DNA of 64,000 nucleotides from Curvibacter sp. (GCA_020621965.1 JAHRYV010000003.1:1-64000); one strand, 5' to 3'. Numbered from the stretch's first letter, positions 47,616 to 57,687 are shown. Notes: generated from the letters alone by a model not told the origin. Made by a program: numbers and translations.

Positions 47616-49301
47616 TCAGAGCGTTGCCGTTTCGGCCGGCGCCAACTGGCGCTCGATGATCTGCAGGCGCAGATCGAACTCGGGCAGCACCCAGGTCCGC
47701 AGGGCCCGGGCCGGGGCCTGCCAGTGGCCGTCAGCGCCCGCTTCGATGCGCGCGCCGGCCCAGCCCAGCAGGGCCAGCGCCAGCGCCGGCAGAAAGTCGT
47801 CGGCCACCCAGTAGGGCAGAGCGGGCTGCTCGGTCGCCGCCTGGCCCAGGTCGGCGACGCACTGCCGCAGACGGGCAAAACGCTGTCGCACCTCGTGGGT
47901 GCAGGCGGCGTCGGCGGCCAGCTCGTCGAGCAGCGCGCCCAGCGCCGCGCCGCCGTCGCTCAGCACCTTGCGCAGCAGCAGGTCGATGGCCTGGATCTCG
48001 TTGGTGCCCTCGTAGATCATGGTGATGCGGGCGTCGCGCACGATCTGCTCGATGCCCCATTCGCGCACATAACCATGGCCGCCGAAGACCTGCAGGCAGG
48101 CGCTGGAACCCACGAAACCCTGGTTCGTCCAGGCGGCCTTGAGCACCGGCGTGACCAGGCTGCACCAGCGCTGCGCGGCCGCGCGGCGGGCGGGGTCGGC
48201 GTGGTGTCTGGCGATGTCCAGTTCGATGGCCGTGCGGTAGGCCAGCAGACGGCCGCCGTCAATCCAGGCGCGCTGGGTGCTCAGGATGCGCTGGATCGCG
48301 GGATGATCCTCGATCAGGCTGGTCTGGGTGGCGCCGGGCGCGCGCATCTGGCGCCGCTCCTGGGCGTAGGCGCTGGCCTTCTGCCAGGCGGCTTCCAGCA
48401 GGCCGATGCCTTGCAGGGCCACGTGCAGCCGGGCGGCGTTCATCATGACGAACATGGCATTCAGGCCGCGGTGCGGTTCGCCGACCAGCCAGCCGGTGGC
48501 GTCTTCAAAGCGCAGCACGCAGGTCGGGCTGCCGTGCAGGCCCATCTTCTCCTCGATGCGCTCGCAGAACACGCCGTTGCGACTGCCGTCGGGCAGGAGC
48601 TTGGGCGCCAGAAAGAGCGACAGGCCCTTGGGGCCGGGCGGCGCATTCGGCAGGCGCGCCAGCACCAGGTGCACGATGTTGTCGGTCAGGTCGTGCTCGC
48701 CGCCGGAGATGAAGATCTTGCCGCCGCTCAGGGTGTGGCTGCCGTCGGCCTGCGCCACGGCCCGGGTCGCGACCAGGCCCAGGTCGCTGCCGGCCTGCGG
48801 CTCGGTCAGGCACATGGTGGCCAGCCACTCGCCGCTGGCGATCTTCTCCAGATAACGCGCTTTCAGCGCATCGCTGCCGTGGTGCTTGAGGCATTCGTAG
48901 GCGCCGTGCAGCAGACCGGGCGCCATGGTCCAGCCATGGTTGGCTGCGCTCAGCATCTCGTAGAGCATGGCCTCCAGCACGGTGGGCAGGCCCTGGCCGC
49001 CGTCCTCGCTCGCGCAGGCCAGCGCGGGCCAGCCGGCCTGCCAGAAGGCCTGGTAGGCGGCCTTGAAACCCGGCGGCATGGTCACACGGCCGCCCTCGAA
49101 ACGTGCGCCGACCTCGTCGCCGACGCGGTTGAGCGGCGCGATCTCGCTGGCCACGAACTTGCCGGCCTCTTCCAGCACCTGCTGCATGAGTTCGGCGTCG
49201 ACCTCCGCGAAGGCCGGCAGGGCCTGCAACTGGGCCGGCGCCTGCAGCACCTGCGTGAGGATGTAGCGCATCTCGTCGGTGCGCGGTGCGAAGTCGCTCA
49301 T
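47616..49301 (-). CDS. Acyl-CoA dehydrogenase of the cluster
   Basis: A 561-residue acyl-CoA dehydrogenase of the same large type as 37294-39078. It shows TMCLTEPQAGSDLGLVATRA, KIFISGGEHDLTDNIVHL and LQVFGGHGYVREWGIEQIVRDARI with an intact Gly-rich FAD segment. In this context it may desaturate saturated phenylpropanoyl-CoA esters before hydration; that is inference. It starts 3 bases after LivF stops and ends next to the MarR gene. Confidence 0.88.
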   Translation of the reverse strand: MSDFAPRTDEMRYILTQVLQAPAQLQALPAFAEVDAELMQQVLEEAGKFVASEIAPLNRVGDEVGARFEGGRVTMPPGFKAAYQAFWQAGWPALACASEDGGQGLPTVLEAMLYEMLSAANHGWTMAPGLLHGAYECLKHHGSDALKARYLEKIASGEWLATMCLTEPQAGSDLGLVATRAVAQADGSHTLSGGKIFISGGEHDLTDNIVHLVLARLPNAPPGPKGLSLFLAPKLLPDGSRNGVFCERIEEKMGLHGSPTCVLRFEDATGWLVGEPHRGLNAMFVMMNAARLHVALQGIGLLEAAWQKASAYAQERRQMRAPGATQTSLIEDHPAIQRILSTQRAWIDGGRLLAYRTAIELDIARHHADPARRAAAQRWCSLVTPVLKAAWTNQGFVGSSACLQVFGGHGYVREWGIEQIVRDARITMIYEGTNEIQAIDLLLRKVLSDGGAALGALLDELAADAACTHEVRQRFARLRQCVADLGQAATEQPALPYWVADDFLPALALALLGWAGARIEAGADGHWQAPARALRTWVLPEFDLRLQIIERQLAPAETATL

Positions 49302-49304
49302 GAC

Positions 49305-50048
49305 TCAGGCCTTCTGTTTGGCCGCGCCGAGGTAGGTATCGATCACGCGCGCATCCTGGGCCAGCGCGGCGGCCGGGCCCTGCAGGGCGATCTCGCCCAT
49401 CTCCAGCACGTAGCCGTGGTCGGCCACCGCCAGCGCGGCGCGGGCGTTCTGCTCGATCAGCACGATGGTCACGCCGGTTTGGCGCAGGGTCTCGATGATG
49501 GCAAAGATCTCACGCACGATCAGCGGCGCCAGGCCCAGGCTGGGCTCGTCGAGCATGAGCAGCTTCGGCCCCGCCATCAGCGCGCGGCCCACGGCCAACA
49601 TCTGCCGCTCGCCGCCCGAGAGCGTACCGGCCAGCTGGCTGCGGCGCTCCTGCAGGCGCGGGAACAGGGTGTAGACCTCGTCGAGCTTGTCGCGCCAGCG
49701 GGCATTGCCCAGGCGTTTCTGGCGGTAGCCGCCCAGCACCAGGTTGTCCTCGACCGGCATGCTGGAGAACAGCTCGCGTTTTTCCGGCACCAGCGAGATG
49801 CCGCACATCACGCGCTCTTCCAGCGTCAGGCGGGTCATGTCCTCGCCGTCGAAGCGGATCGTGCCCTGGCCGGGCAGGATGCCCATCAGGGTGTTGAGCA
49901 GGGTGGACTTGCCCGCGCCATTGGGGCCGATCACGGTGATCACGCTGCCCTGGTCGGCCTTCAGACTCAGGCCGTGCAGGACTTCGGCGCGGCCATAGCC
50001 GGAACGCAGGTTCTCGACTTGCAGCAGGGGAGTGGTCATTTCGTTCAT
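49305..50048 (-). CDS. Branched-chain-type ABC transporter ATP-binding protein LivF
   Basis: A 247-residue ABC ATPase. Walker A GPNGAGKSTLLNTLMG (near 41), the LivF-type EERVMCGISLVPEKRELF, signature LSGGERQMLAVGRAL, Walker B LLMLDEPSLGLAPL and the H-loop region are all present. The gene starts 3 bases after the LivM-LivG stop; MNEM is used, with a possible alternative at 50039. Part of an importer with the LivH, LivM-LivG fusion and binding-protein genes. Confidence 0.9.
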   Translation of the reverse strand: MNEMTTPLLQVENLRSGYGRAEVLHGLSLKADQGSVITVIGPNGAGKSTLLNTLMGILPGQGTIRFDGEDMTRLTLEERVMCGISLVPEKRELFSSMPVEDNLVLGGYRQKRLGNARWRDKLDEVYTLFPRLQERRSQLAGTLSGGERQMLAVGRALMAGPKLLMLDEPSLGLAPLIVREIFAIIETLRQTGVTIVLIEQNARAALAVADHGYVLEMGEIALQGPAAALAQDARVIDTYLGAAKQKA

Positions 50049-50050
50049 GC

Positions 50051-51820
50051 TCAGTGTTCCGTGCCCAGGTAGGCCGCGCGCACCTTGGGGTCCTGCTGGA
50101 TCTGCGCCGGCGGGCCCTGGGTCAGCAGGGTGCCGAACTCCATCACCACCAGGTGGTCGCAGACGTCCATCACCAGGTCCATGTCGTGTTCCACCAGCAG
50201 GATGCTCATGCCCTCGGCCTGCAACTGGCGCAGCACGGCGACCAGGTCCTGCTTTTCCTTGTGGCGCAGGCCGGCGGCCGGCTCGTCGAGCAGCAGCAGG
50301 GCCGGGTCGCTGCACAGCGCGCGGGCGATCTCCATCAGCCGCTGCAGGCCCATGGCCAGGTTGCCGGCCTGCTCGTGCAGGTAGGCACCCATGCCGATGC
50401 GCTCCAGCTGGCGCTGCGCCTCGCGGTAGAGCTGACGCTCTTCGTCGCGGTTCAGGCGCGTCATGGCGCTGGCCACGCCCTTGCGGCCGCGCAGGTGGGC
50501 GCCCAGGGCCACGTTTTCCAGCACCGTCATGTCGGGGATCATCTTGACGTGCTGGAAGGTGCGCGCCATGCCGCGGCGGGCGATCTGGCGCGAGGGCAGG
50601 CCGTCGAGCGGCGCGCCGGCGAACAGCACGTGGCCGCGGGTCATCCTGAGCACGCCGGTCACCAGGTTGAAGGTGGTGGACTTGCCGGCGCCGTTGGGGC
50701 CGATCAGGCCGACGATCTGGCCGGCGCGGATCTGGAAGCTGATGTCGTTGACCGCGACCAGGCCGCCGAACTCCTTGCGGATGGCCTGCACGTCCAGCAG
50801 CAACTCGCCGGCGGCGGGTTTGGCGCGTTCGGGCAGCGGCGCGGCGTCGCCCCAGTCGTTGGTGCGCTGGCGCCGCGGCAGCTTCTTCTCCACCATGGAC
50901 CACAGGCCGTCGGGCAGGTACTTGAGCACCAGCACCAGGGTGATTCCGAAGACGATGATCTCGTAGCTGCCGCTGGTGCCGATCAGCCGCGGCAGCAGCA
51001 CCTGCAGCTGGTCGTCCAGCAGCTTGACCAGGCCGGCGCCCACCAGCGCGCCCCAGACGTGGCCGACGCCGCCGACCACGGCCATGAACAGGTACTCGAT
51101 GCCCATCTTCAGGCCGAAGGCCGTGGGGCTGACCGAGCGCTGGAAGTGCGCGAACAGCCAGCCCGAGAGTGCGGCCAGCACCGCGGCGAGCACGAAGATG
51201 GTGACCTTGTAGCGGAAGGTGTCGATACCCATGGCCTCGGCCATCTGGGCGCCGTTCTTCAGCGAGCGGATGGCGCGGCCGGCGCGCGAGTCCAGCAGGT
51301 TGAGCACGGCCAGCGCGGCCACCAGCACGATGGCCCAGACCAGCACGAAGAAGCCGCGCCCCTCGCCGAAGTCGAAACCGCCCAGGCCCAGGGTCTTGAT
51401 GCCCGTGATGCCGTCGTATTTGCCCAGCGCGTCGAGATTGCCCATCAGGTAATAGAGCGACAGGCCCCAGGCGATGGTGGCCAGCGGCAGGTAGTGGCCC
51501 GACATACGCAGCGTGATCAGGGCCAGCAGCAGCGCACAGACGGCGGTCAGCGCCAGGCCCAGGGGCAGGGTCAGCCAGGGCGAGGCCCCCATCTGCACCG
51601 TCAGCACGGCGGTGGTGTAGGCGCCGATGCCGACGAAGGCTGCCTGGCCGAAGGAGGTCAGGCCGCCCACGCCGGTGAGCAGCACCAGGCCCAGGCAGGT
51701 CAGGCTGTACACGCCGATGGTGTTGAGCTGGGTGAACCAGAAGTCCGGCAGCGGCAGCACGGTCAGCAGCGGGATGGCGATGGCGAGGGCCAGCAGGCCC
51801 AGGGTACGAGGCGACTTCAT
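50051..51820 (-). CDS. Fused branched-chain-type permease LivM and ATPase LivG
   Basis: A 589-residue fusion. Residues 1-300 form the LivM permease with about eight segments (GVGGLTSFGQAAFVGIGAY and MGIEYLFMAVVGGVGHVWGALVGA). Residues 335-589 form LivG: LDVQAIRKEFGGLVAVNDISF, Walker A GPNGAGKSTTFNLVTG, the LivG insert GMARTFQHVKMIPDMTVLENV, then Walker B LLLLDEPAAGL. The C-loop reads NLAMGLQRLMEIARAL, deviating from LSGGQ at several positions, although LivG signatures are often poor. Such fusions occur in Burkholderiales aromatic-uptake clusters. One base separates it from the LivH stop. Confidence 0.9.
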   Translation of the reverse strand: MKSPRTLGLLALAIAIPLLTVLPLPDFWFTQLNTIGVYSLTCLGLVLLTGVGGLTSFGQAAFVGIGAYTTAVLTVQMGASPWLTLPLGLALTAVCALLLALITLRMSGHYLPLATIAWGLSLYYLMGNLDALGKYDGITGIKTLGLGGFDFGEGRGFFVLVWAIVLVAALAVLNLLDSRAGRAIRSLKNGAQMAEAMGIDTFRYKVTIFVLAAVLAALSGWLFAHFQRSVSPTAFGLKMGIEYLFMAVVGGVGHVWGALVGAGLVKLLDDQLQVLLPRLIGTSGSYEIIVFGITLVLVLKYLPDGLWSMVEKKLPRRQRTNDWGDAAPLPERAKPAAGELLLDVQAIRKEFGGLVAVNDISFQIRAGQIVGLIGPNGAGKSTTFNLVTGVLRMTRGHVLFAGAPLDGLPSRQIARRGMARTFQHVKMIPDMTVLENVALGAHLRGRKGVASAMTRLNRDEERQLYREAQRQLERIGMGAYLHEQAGNLAMGLQRLMEIARALCSDPALLLLDEPAAGLRHKEKQDLVAVLRQLQAEGMSILLVEHDMDLVMDVCDHLVVMEFGTLLTQGPPAQIQQDPKVRAAYLGTEH

Positions 51821-51821
51821 A

Positions 51822-52862
51822 TCAGTGGTCCTCGTCCGAATGCGAGCTGTACAGGGAGCGCACCAGCAGCACGGGCAGGATGACGGTGAACACGATGACT
51901 TCCTTGAAGGCGCTGGCCCAGAAAGAGCCGAAGGATTCGATGATGCCGACGAACATGGCGCCGATCAGCGCGCCCGGGTAGCTCGACAGGCCGGCGACGA
52001 CCGCGGCCACGAAGCCCTTGAGGCCGATGATGAAACCCGAGTCGTAGAAGACGGTGGTGGTGGGGCCGATCAGCAGGCCCGAGAGCGCGCCGATCAGCGC
52101 TGCCATGGTGAAACTCAGCTGGCCGGCGGCATGGCTGGAGATGCCCATCAGGCGCGCGCCCAGGCGGTTGACCGCGGTGGCGCGCAGCGCCTTGCCGAAC
52201 AGCGAGCGCTCGAAGAACAGCCACAGCAGCACGATCAGCGCCAGCGAGCTCAGGCCGATGATGATGGCCTGGCCTGAGAGCATGACCGGGCCCAGGTTCA
52301 GGCGCAGGTCCCAGAAGGCGGGGTTGCGGAAACCTTCGGCGCCGAAGAACAGCAGGCCCAGGCCGGTGAGGGCGAAGTGCACACCCACCGAGACGATCAA
52401 CAGCACCAGCGGGGTGGCCGACTCCAGCGACTGGTAGGCCACGCGATACAGCAGCGGGCCGAAGGCGGTGACCACGGCCACGGCCAGCAGGGCCTGCACC
52501 AGCAGGTGGAACTGCTGCGGCGCGGCCCAGATGGTGAGCAGCGAGACGAGCACGGGGGCGATCAGCATCTTGAGGGCCGGCTTGAGGGCGGTGCGCAGGT
52601 CGCGGTGGTGGCGCCAGCCGGTGTACAGCTCCATCAGTGCGGCGGTGCCGGCCAGGATCAGCAGCAGCCAGACCGTGCCGGGCACGCGCCCGGTCTGCAG
52701 GATGGCCAGGGTCAGGGCGCCGTAGGCGACGAACTCGCCCTGGGGAATGAAGATGACGCGTGTGACGGCGAACACGAGCACGGTAGCCAGGCCCAGCAGT
52801 GCGTAGATGGCACCGTTGGTCAGGCCGTCGAGCAGCAGAATGCTCGCGATAGACGAATCCAT
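51822..52862 (-). CDS. Branched-chain-type ABC permease LivH
   Basis: A 346-residue permease with about eight hydrophobic segments; it is slightly longer than the typical 290-300 residues, with an insertion around 75-110. Conserved features are [22 protein letters not shown] and the cytoplasmic EAA-like loop [18 protein letters not shown], then [24 protein letters not shown]. Partner of the LivM-LivG fusion. 109 bases after the binding-protein gene. Confidence 0.9.
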   Translation of the reverse strand: MDSSIASILLLDGLTNGAIYALLGLATVLVFAVTRVIFIPQGEFVAYGALTLAILQTGRVPGTVWLLLILAGTAALMELYTGWRHHRDLRTALKPALKMLIAPVLVSLLTIWAAPQQFHLLVQALLAVAVVTAFGPLLYRVAYQSLESATPLVLLIVSVGVHFALTGLGLLFFGAEGFRNPAFWDLRLNLGPVMLSGQAIIIGLSSLALIVLLWLFFERSLFGKALRATAVNRLGARLMGISSHAAGQLSFTMAALIGALSGLLIGPTTTVFYDSGFIIGLKGFVAAVVAGLSSYPGALIGAMFVGIIESFGSFWASAFKEVIVFTVILPVLLVRSLYSSHSDEDH

Positions 52863-52971
52863 GGGACGGGTCTCGGCAGTAGGAGGAAAGAAGACCGGGA
52901 GGGACCGGGCGCCGGCGTCAGCACGCCAGCGCCCGGCACGGACAGGCGCTCAGGCCTGCCGCGGGGGCGTT

Positions 52972-54105
52972 TTACTGGACGACAACGAACTTGCCGTCCT
53001 TGACCTGCAGCAGCACGGCGGTCTCGTTGGTGTAGCCCCAGTGGTCCGTGGCGCTCCAGTTCATCACGCCGTGCGAGAACACGGTGCGGCCCATGGTTTC
53101 CATGGCGTCGCGCAGCGCGGCGCGGAACTCAGGCGTGCCGGGTTTGGCCTTCTTCAGCGCCACGGGCAGGATCTTCTGCAGCACGATGGCCGCATCGTAG
53201 GAGTGGGCGGCAAACTGGTTGCGGCTGCCCGGGCCGTAGGCCTTCTCGTAGTTCGTGACGAAATCCACCGCGGCTTTCTTGGACGGGTGGCTGTCGGGCA
53301 GCTGCTCGGCGACCACGGCCGGGCCGGAGGACACGTAACCGCCTTCGACGTCCTTGCCGCCGATGCGCACCAGATCCGGCGTGGCGGCGGCGTGCGTCTG
53401 GTATATCTTGCCCTTGTAGCCGCGCTCGACCAGGGCCTTGTGCGGCATGGCCGCGCCCGAGCCCGAAGCCACCACCAGGATGGCCTGGGGGTTGGCCGAG
53501 CTCAGCTTGAGGGCCTGCGGCGTGACGCTGGTGTCGGTGCGCGCGAAACGCTCGACCGCGACCATCTTGATGCCGGCCTTTTCCAGCGCCGGGTTCATGG
53601 CCTTGAGCCAGATCTCGCCGTAGGCGTCGGCATAACCGAGGAAACCCACGGTCTTGACGCCGGTCTTTTTCATGTGTTCGACGATGGGGTAGGCGATCAC
53701 GTCGGCGCCCTGCGGCAGGCGGAACAGCCAGCGCTCCTGCTCCGGCGGCCCGCCCACGGGCGAGACCGCGAGCTGCACGGTCTTGGCATCGGCGGCCAGC
53801 GGGATCATGGCGGCCGACACCGGCGTGATGGACGAGCCGATGATCATGTCGACCTTGTCCTCGGTGATGAAGCGGCGTGCGTTGTTCGCGCCCTTGCCCG
53901 GGTCGGAGGCATCGTCGAGGATGATCAGGTTGACCTTCTCGCCGGCAATGGTCTTGGGAAACAGCTTGAACTGGTTGTTCACCGGGATGCCCAGGCCGGA
54001 GCCAGGACCGGTGAGCGAGAGGCTCACGCCGATGTTGACGTCGGCCAGGGCAGTGCCGCAGGCCAGTGCGACCAGGGTGGCCAGCAGGGTAGAGCGTAGT
54101 TTCAT
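52972..54105 (-). CDS. Periplasmic binding protein of the Liv-type importer
   Basis: A 377-residue type I periplasmic binding protein. The signal peptide is MKLRSTLLATLVALACGTALA. The mature part opens NIGVSLSLTGPGSGLGIPV and has IIGSSITPVSAAMIPLAAD. Several binding proteins of this form in Burkholderiales and Rhodopseudomonas bind lignin-derived aromatic acids rather than amino acids, and this location supports that. A gap of about 100 bases separates it from the SDR gene. Confidence 0.87.
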   Translation of the reverse strand: MKLRSTLLATLVALACGTALADVNIGVSLSLTGPGSGLGIPVNNQFKLFPKTIAGEKVNLIILDDASDPGKGANNARRFITEDKVDMIIGSSITPVSAAMIPLAADAKTVQLAVSPVGGPPEQERWLFRLPQGADVIAYPIVEHMKKTGVKTVGFLGYADAYGEIWLKAMNPALEKAGIKMVAVERFARTDTSVTPQALKLSSANPQAILVVASGSGAAMPHKALVERGYKGKIYQTHAAATPDLVRIGGKDVEGGYVSSGPAVVAEQLPDSHPSKKAAVDFVTNYEKAYGPGSRNQFAAHSYDAAIVLQKILPVALKKAKPGTPEFRAALRDAMETMGRTVFSHGVMNWSATDHWGYTNETAVLLQVKDGKFVVVQ

Positions 54106-54204
54106 GGTGGTCTCCTCGTTGGGGTTAAAACACAGTGGGGTGCAGTATCGAAGCTGGACGCGCGGCTGTCTGCTTGGGGTTTACGTGTAGCCCTGGGCCG
54201 GGTC

Positions 54205-54969
54205 TCAGCGCGGCGCCATGCGCAGCGCGCCGTCCAGGCGGATCACCTCGCCGTTGAGGTGGCCGTTGGTGACGATGTGGCAGGCCAGCTGGGCGAACTC
54301 CTCGGGTTTGCCCAGGCGCGGCGGGAAGGGGATGGAGGCGGCCAGCGATTGCTGCACGGCCTCGGGCAGCTCCTTCATCAGCGGCGTGGCGAACAGGCCC
54401 GGCGCCACGGTGCAGACGCGGATGCCGTGCTGCGCCAGATCGCGCGCCATCGGCAGGGTCATGCCGACCACGCCGCCCTTGGAGGCGCTGTAGGCCTGCT
54501 GGCCGACCTGGCCGTCGAAGGCGGCCACGGAGGCGGTAAACATCATCACACCGCGTTCGCCGTCGTCCAGCGCCGGCAGCTTCACGCACTGCGCCGCAAA
54601 GAGGCGGCTGATGTTGTAGCTGCCGATCAGGTTGACGTTGACCACGCGCGCAAAGTCTTCCAGCGGGGCGGGATTGCCGTCCTTGCCGACGATGCGCTTG
54701 GCGCTGCCGATGCCGGCGATGTTCATCAGGATGCGCGCCGGGCCGTGGGCGGCGGCCGCCTTGGCCAGCGCGGCGTTCACGCTGTCGGTATTCGTGATGT
54801 CGCACGAGCAAGCGACGCCGCCGATCTCGGCCGCCACTTTCTCGGCCAGCGCGGCGTTCACGTCCAGCACGGCGACCTTGGCGCCCAGGCGGGCCAGTTC
54901 GCGCGCCGTGGCCTCGCCCAGACCCGAGGCGCCGCCGGTCACGAGTGCTGCTTGTCCTTCGATCTTCAT
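54205..54969 (-). CDS. SDR-family 3-hydroxyacyl-CoA dehydrogenase
   Basis: A 254-residue short-chain dehydrogenase of the HSD17B10-like group. NAD motif TGGASGLGEATARELARLG at the N-terminus, NIAGIGSAKRI, and the catalytic YxxxK in QQAYSASKGGVVGMTLPMARDLA. In context it is the candidate for oxidising the 3-hydroxy-3-arylpropanoyl-CoA intermediate to the beta-keto-thioester. 11 bases after the CoA-ligase stop; one operon. Confidence 0.88.
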   Translation of the reverse strand: MKIEGQAALVTGGASGLGEATARELARLGAKVAVLDVNAALAEKVAAEIGGVACSCDITNTDSVNAALAKAAAAHGPARILMNIAGIGSAKRIVGKDGNPAPLEDFARVVNVNLIGSYNISRLFAAQCVKLPALDDGERGVMMFTASVAAFDGQVGQQAYSASKGGVVGMTLPMARDLAQHGIRVCTVAPGLFATPLMKELPEAVQQSLAASIPFPPRLGKPEEFAQLACHIVTNGHLNGEVIRLDGALRMAPR

Positions 54970-54980
54970 CTTTTTTCTCC

Positions 54981-56852
54981 TCAGGGCTGGGGCAGGATGA
55001 TGCCGGGCGCGCTGTTGTCGTGCAGGGCCTGCACCAGGGCGTCGCGGTGTTTGAGCACGGCACGCTGGTTGATCGAACCCTTGTCGGTGACCTCGCCCTT
55101 GTCGATGGAGGGCGGCTCGGCCAGCAGCAGGGCGCGCGCGATGCGGTTGGCGCTACCGGTGGCCTGGCGGGCCAGCTCGTCGAGCACGGCCTGCATCCGG
55201 TCGCGCACCGGCGCGCTGGCCAGCACGGCCTCCCACGGGGCGTCGGCACCCAGGCCGCTGACCGTGCGGCAGGCCGGGGACGGGAAGATCAGGGCGCCGA
55301 CTTCCTTCATGTTCAGGCCGGTCAGCACCACGTCCTGCACATAAGGCGCGCCGGTGACGATGACCTTGGCGCGCAGCGGGCCCACGCTGACGAAGGTGCC
55401 GGTGGCGAGCTTGAAATCCTCGGCGATGCGGCCGTCGAATTTGAGGCCGCGGTGCACGTCCTGCGGGTCGATCCACTGCACGGCGTCGCCGGTGCACAGA
55501 TAACCTTCCTCGTCGAAAACTTCGCGTGTGGCCTGCTCGGAGCGCCAGTAGCCGGGTGTGACGTTGGGGCCCTTGTAGCGCACCTCGGTCTTGCCGTCCA
55601 CGTCGACCAGCTTGAGTGTCATGCCCGGCACCGGTACGCCGATGTCGCCGGCTTTCACGTTGGGGCTGTTGACGAACATGGCCGAGGGGGCGGACTCGGT
55701 CATGCCCAGACCGGTGGCCATGACGATGCGTTCGCCGACCTCGGCCTGCGCCGTGGCGTGCAGGCTGTCCCACACGGGCTGGGCCAGGCCGGCGCCGGAG
55801 TAGAAGAACATACGCACGCGCGACAGCAGGTTCTTGCGCAGCGCGGCGTCGGTCTTCATGGCCTGGGCGATCATCTCGAAGCCGGTGGGCACGTTGAAGT
55901 ACAGCGTGGGTGCGATCTCGCGCAGGTTGCGCAGGGTCTCGCCGATCAGCGCCGCGGTGGGTTTGCCGTCGTCGATGTAGAGCGTGCCGCCGTGCTGCAG
56001 CGTCAGGCCCACGTTGTGGTTGCCGCCGAAGGTGTGGTTCCAGGGCAGCCAGTCGACGAAGATGGGCGGCGCCTCGGCGATGACCGGCATGGACAGGGTG
56101 ATCTGCTGCAGGTTGGCGCACCACATGCGGTGCGTGTTGATCACCGGCTTGGGCATCTTGGTCGAGCCCGAGGTGAAGAGGAACTTGGCGATGGTGTCGG
56201 GGCGCACCGCGTGCATGGCGGTGTCCACGGCCGGCGTGGCGGCCGTGTGGCGCAGCGTCTCGAACGGGGTGGTCGCACGGCCGTCGATGGCGCCCTGGCC
56301 CAGCACCACCTCGACGTCGCCGGCCACGGTGGCCTGGATGGCGCGGCCGTAGCGCGCGCCGTCGGCGGCATACACGAGGCCGGGCGTGAGCGTGGTCAGT
56401 ACATGCTTGAGCTTGTCGTAGTCCTGGCTCACCGTGGCGTAGGCCGGCGACACCGGGCAATACGGCACGCCGGCGTAGAGGCAGCCCAGCGAGAGCAGGG
56501 CGTGCTCCAGCGTGTTCTCGCTCATGATGACCACCGGGCGCTCGGCGTTGAGCTCGCGGTCCAGCAGGGCCTGGCCGATGCGCCGCGCGCCCTCCAGGGC
56601 CTGGGCATAACTGATGCGCTGCCAGTCGCCGGTGCGGCCTTCGCCCAGCGGCTCGCGCCGGGCCATGAAGGTACGCCCGGGTTCGACCTCGGCCCAGTGC
56701 ACCAGGAAGTCGCTCAGGCGCCGGGCATAGGCGCCCAGCGGCAGTTCGGCCTGCACATAACGGGTGCCGGGGGCACCTTCGCGCACCGATACACGGGTGA
56801 CGCCGAAGTTGACCGGGCGGTAGCGCGGGGTGGTCGTCGTTGTCTCGCTCAT
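54981..56852 (-). CDS. Feruloyl-CoA synthase-type acyl-CoA ligase
   Basis: A 623-residue ATP-dependent acid-CoA ligase of the ANL superfamily. The AMP-binding motif is AKFLFTSGSTKMPKPVINTH near 215, with the family's WLPWNHTFGGNHNVG, MATGLGMTESAPSAMF and YLCTGDAVQW. The overall form (tags SGSTKMPKPV and NHTFGG) matches bacterial feruloyl-CoA / p-coumaroyl-CoA synthases. Start ATG 56852 (MSETTT). Follows the crotonase gene by 30 bases on the same strand. Confidence 0.9.
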   Translation of the reverse strand: MSETTTTTPRYRPVNFGVTRVSVREGAPGTRYVQAELPLGAYARRLSDFLVHWAEVEPGRTFMARREPLGEGRTGDWQRISYAQALEGARRIGQALLDRELNAERPVVIMSENTLEHALLSLGCLYAGVPYCPVSPAYATVSQDYDKLKHVLTTLTPGLVYAADGARYGRAIQATVAGDVEVVLGQGAIDGRATTPFETLRHTAATPAVDTAMHAVRPDTIAKFLFTSGSTKMPKPVINTHRMWCANLQQITLSMPVIAEAPPIFVDWLPWNHTFGGNHNVGLTLQHGGTLYIDDGKPTAALIGETLRNLREIAPTLYFNVPTGFEMIAQAMKTDAALRKNLLSRVRMFFYSGAGLAQPVWDSLHATAQAEVGERIVMATGLGMTESAPSAMFVNSPNVKAGDIGVPVPGMTLKLVDVDGKTEVRYKGPNVTPGYWRSEQATREVFDEEGYLCTGDAVQWIDPQDVHRGLKFDGRIAEDFKLATGTFVSVGPLRAKVIVTGAPYVQDVVLTGLNMKEVGALIFPSPACRTVSGLGADAPWEAVLASAPVRDRMQAVLDELARQATGSANRIARALLLAEPPSIDKGEVTDKGSINQRAVLKHRDALVQALHDNSAPGIILPQP

Positions 56853-56882
56853 GGGTCTCAATTCGTTCGCAATATCGGCGGC

Positions 56883-57665
56883 TCAGCCCTTGCTGACCTT
56901 GGCGGCTTTGCCTTCCAGGAAGGCGCGCACGCGTTGTTTGGCTTCCGGGGCGCTCTGGGCGATGGCGGCCATCATGGCTTCGGTCAGGAAACCCTGGTCG
57001 GCCGGCTGCTCGGCGATGCGCGGCAGAGCGTGGATCAGCGCGTAATTGGTCAGCGGGGCGTTCTGCGCCACGCGCACGGCCAGCTCAAAGGCCTTGTCGA
57101 AGGCCGTGCCCTGCGGCACCAGGTACTGCGCCATGCCGATCTTCTCGCCGTCCTGCGCGTTGTAGACGCGGCCGGTGAGCATCATGTCGGTCATGCGCGC
57201 GGCGCCGATCAGGCGCGGGATGCGCACCGCGCCGCCGCCGCCCACGAAGATGCCGCGCGAGCCTTCGGGCAGGGCGTAGAAGGTGCTCTCGTCGGCCACA
57301 CGGATGTGGCAGGCGGCCGCCAGTTCCAGGCCGCCGCCGACCACGGCGCCGTGCAGCGCGGCGATCACCGGCACCGGGCCGTACTGCACCTGTTCCAGGG
57401 CGGCGTGCCACATGCGCGAATGGTGCAGGCCCTGGCCGGCGTCGCGTTCCTTGAGTTCGCTCAGGTCCAGGCCGGCGCAGAAGTGTTCGCCGTCGCCGTC
57501 GATCACGGCGGCGCGCACGCCTTCGGGCATGTCCTCGAACAGACGGCGGATGGCGAGGATGAGGCCGTCGTTGAGCGCGTTACGCTTGGCCGCCCGGGTC
57601 AGGCGGATGACGGCGATTTCCTGCTCTTCGCCACGGCGTTCGAAATGGAGGTCGGGGTTGCTCAT
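56883..57665 (-). CDS. Enoyl-CoA hydratase/crotonase-family protein
   Basis: A 260-residue crotonase. The oxyanion-hole loops are GEHFCAGLDLSELKE and VVGGGLELAAACHIRV, with a catalytic-type Glu in LPEGSRGIFVGGGGAVRIPRLIG. It is not the retro-aldol feruloyl-CoA hydratase-lyase (HCHL) sequence type, so hydration without C-C cleavage is more likely, followed by the SDR dehydrogenase. First gene of the minus-strand operon. Start at ATG 57665; promoter and operator at 57688-57716. Confidence 0.88.
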   Translation of the reverse strand: MSNPDLHFERRGEEQEIAVIRLTRAAKRNALNDGLILAIRRLFEDMPEGVRAAVIDGDGEHFCAGLDLSELKERDAGQGLHHSRMWHAALEQVQYGPVPVIAALHGAVVGGGLELAAACHIRVADESTFYALPEGSRGIFVGGGGAVRIPRLIGAARMTDMMLTGRVYNAQDGEKIGMAQYLVPQGTAFDKAFELAVRVAQNAPLTNYALIHALPRIAEQPADQGFLTEAMMAAIAQSAPEAKQRVRAFLEGKAAKVSKG

Positions 57666-57687
57666 ATTGTGTTTCTTTCGGGAATCG

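Noticed and set aside
56883-57665. Crotonase as feruloyl-CoA hydratase-lyase (Ech)
   Set aside because: The sequence lacks the features I know from that subfamily and resembles general enoyl-CoA hydratases; the SDR gene next to it supports a dehydrogenation step instead.
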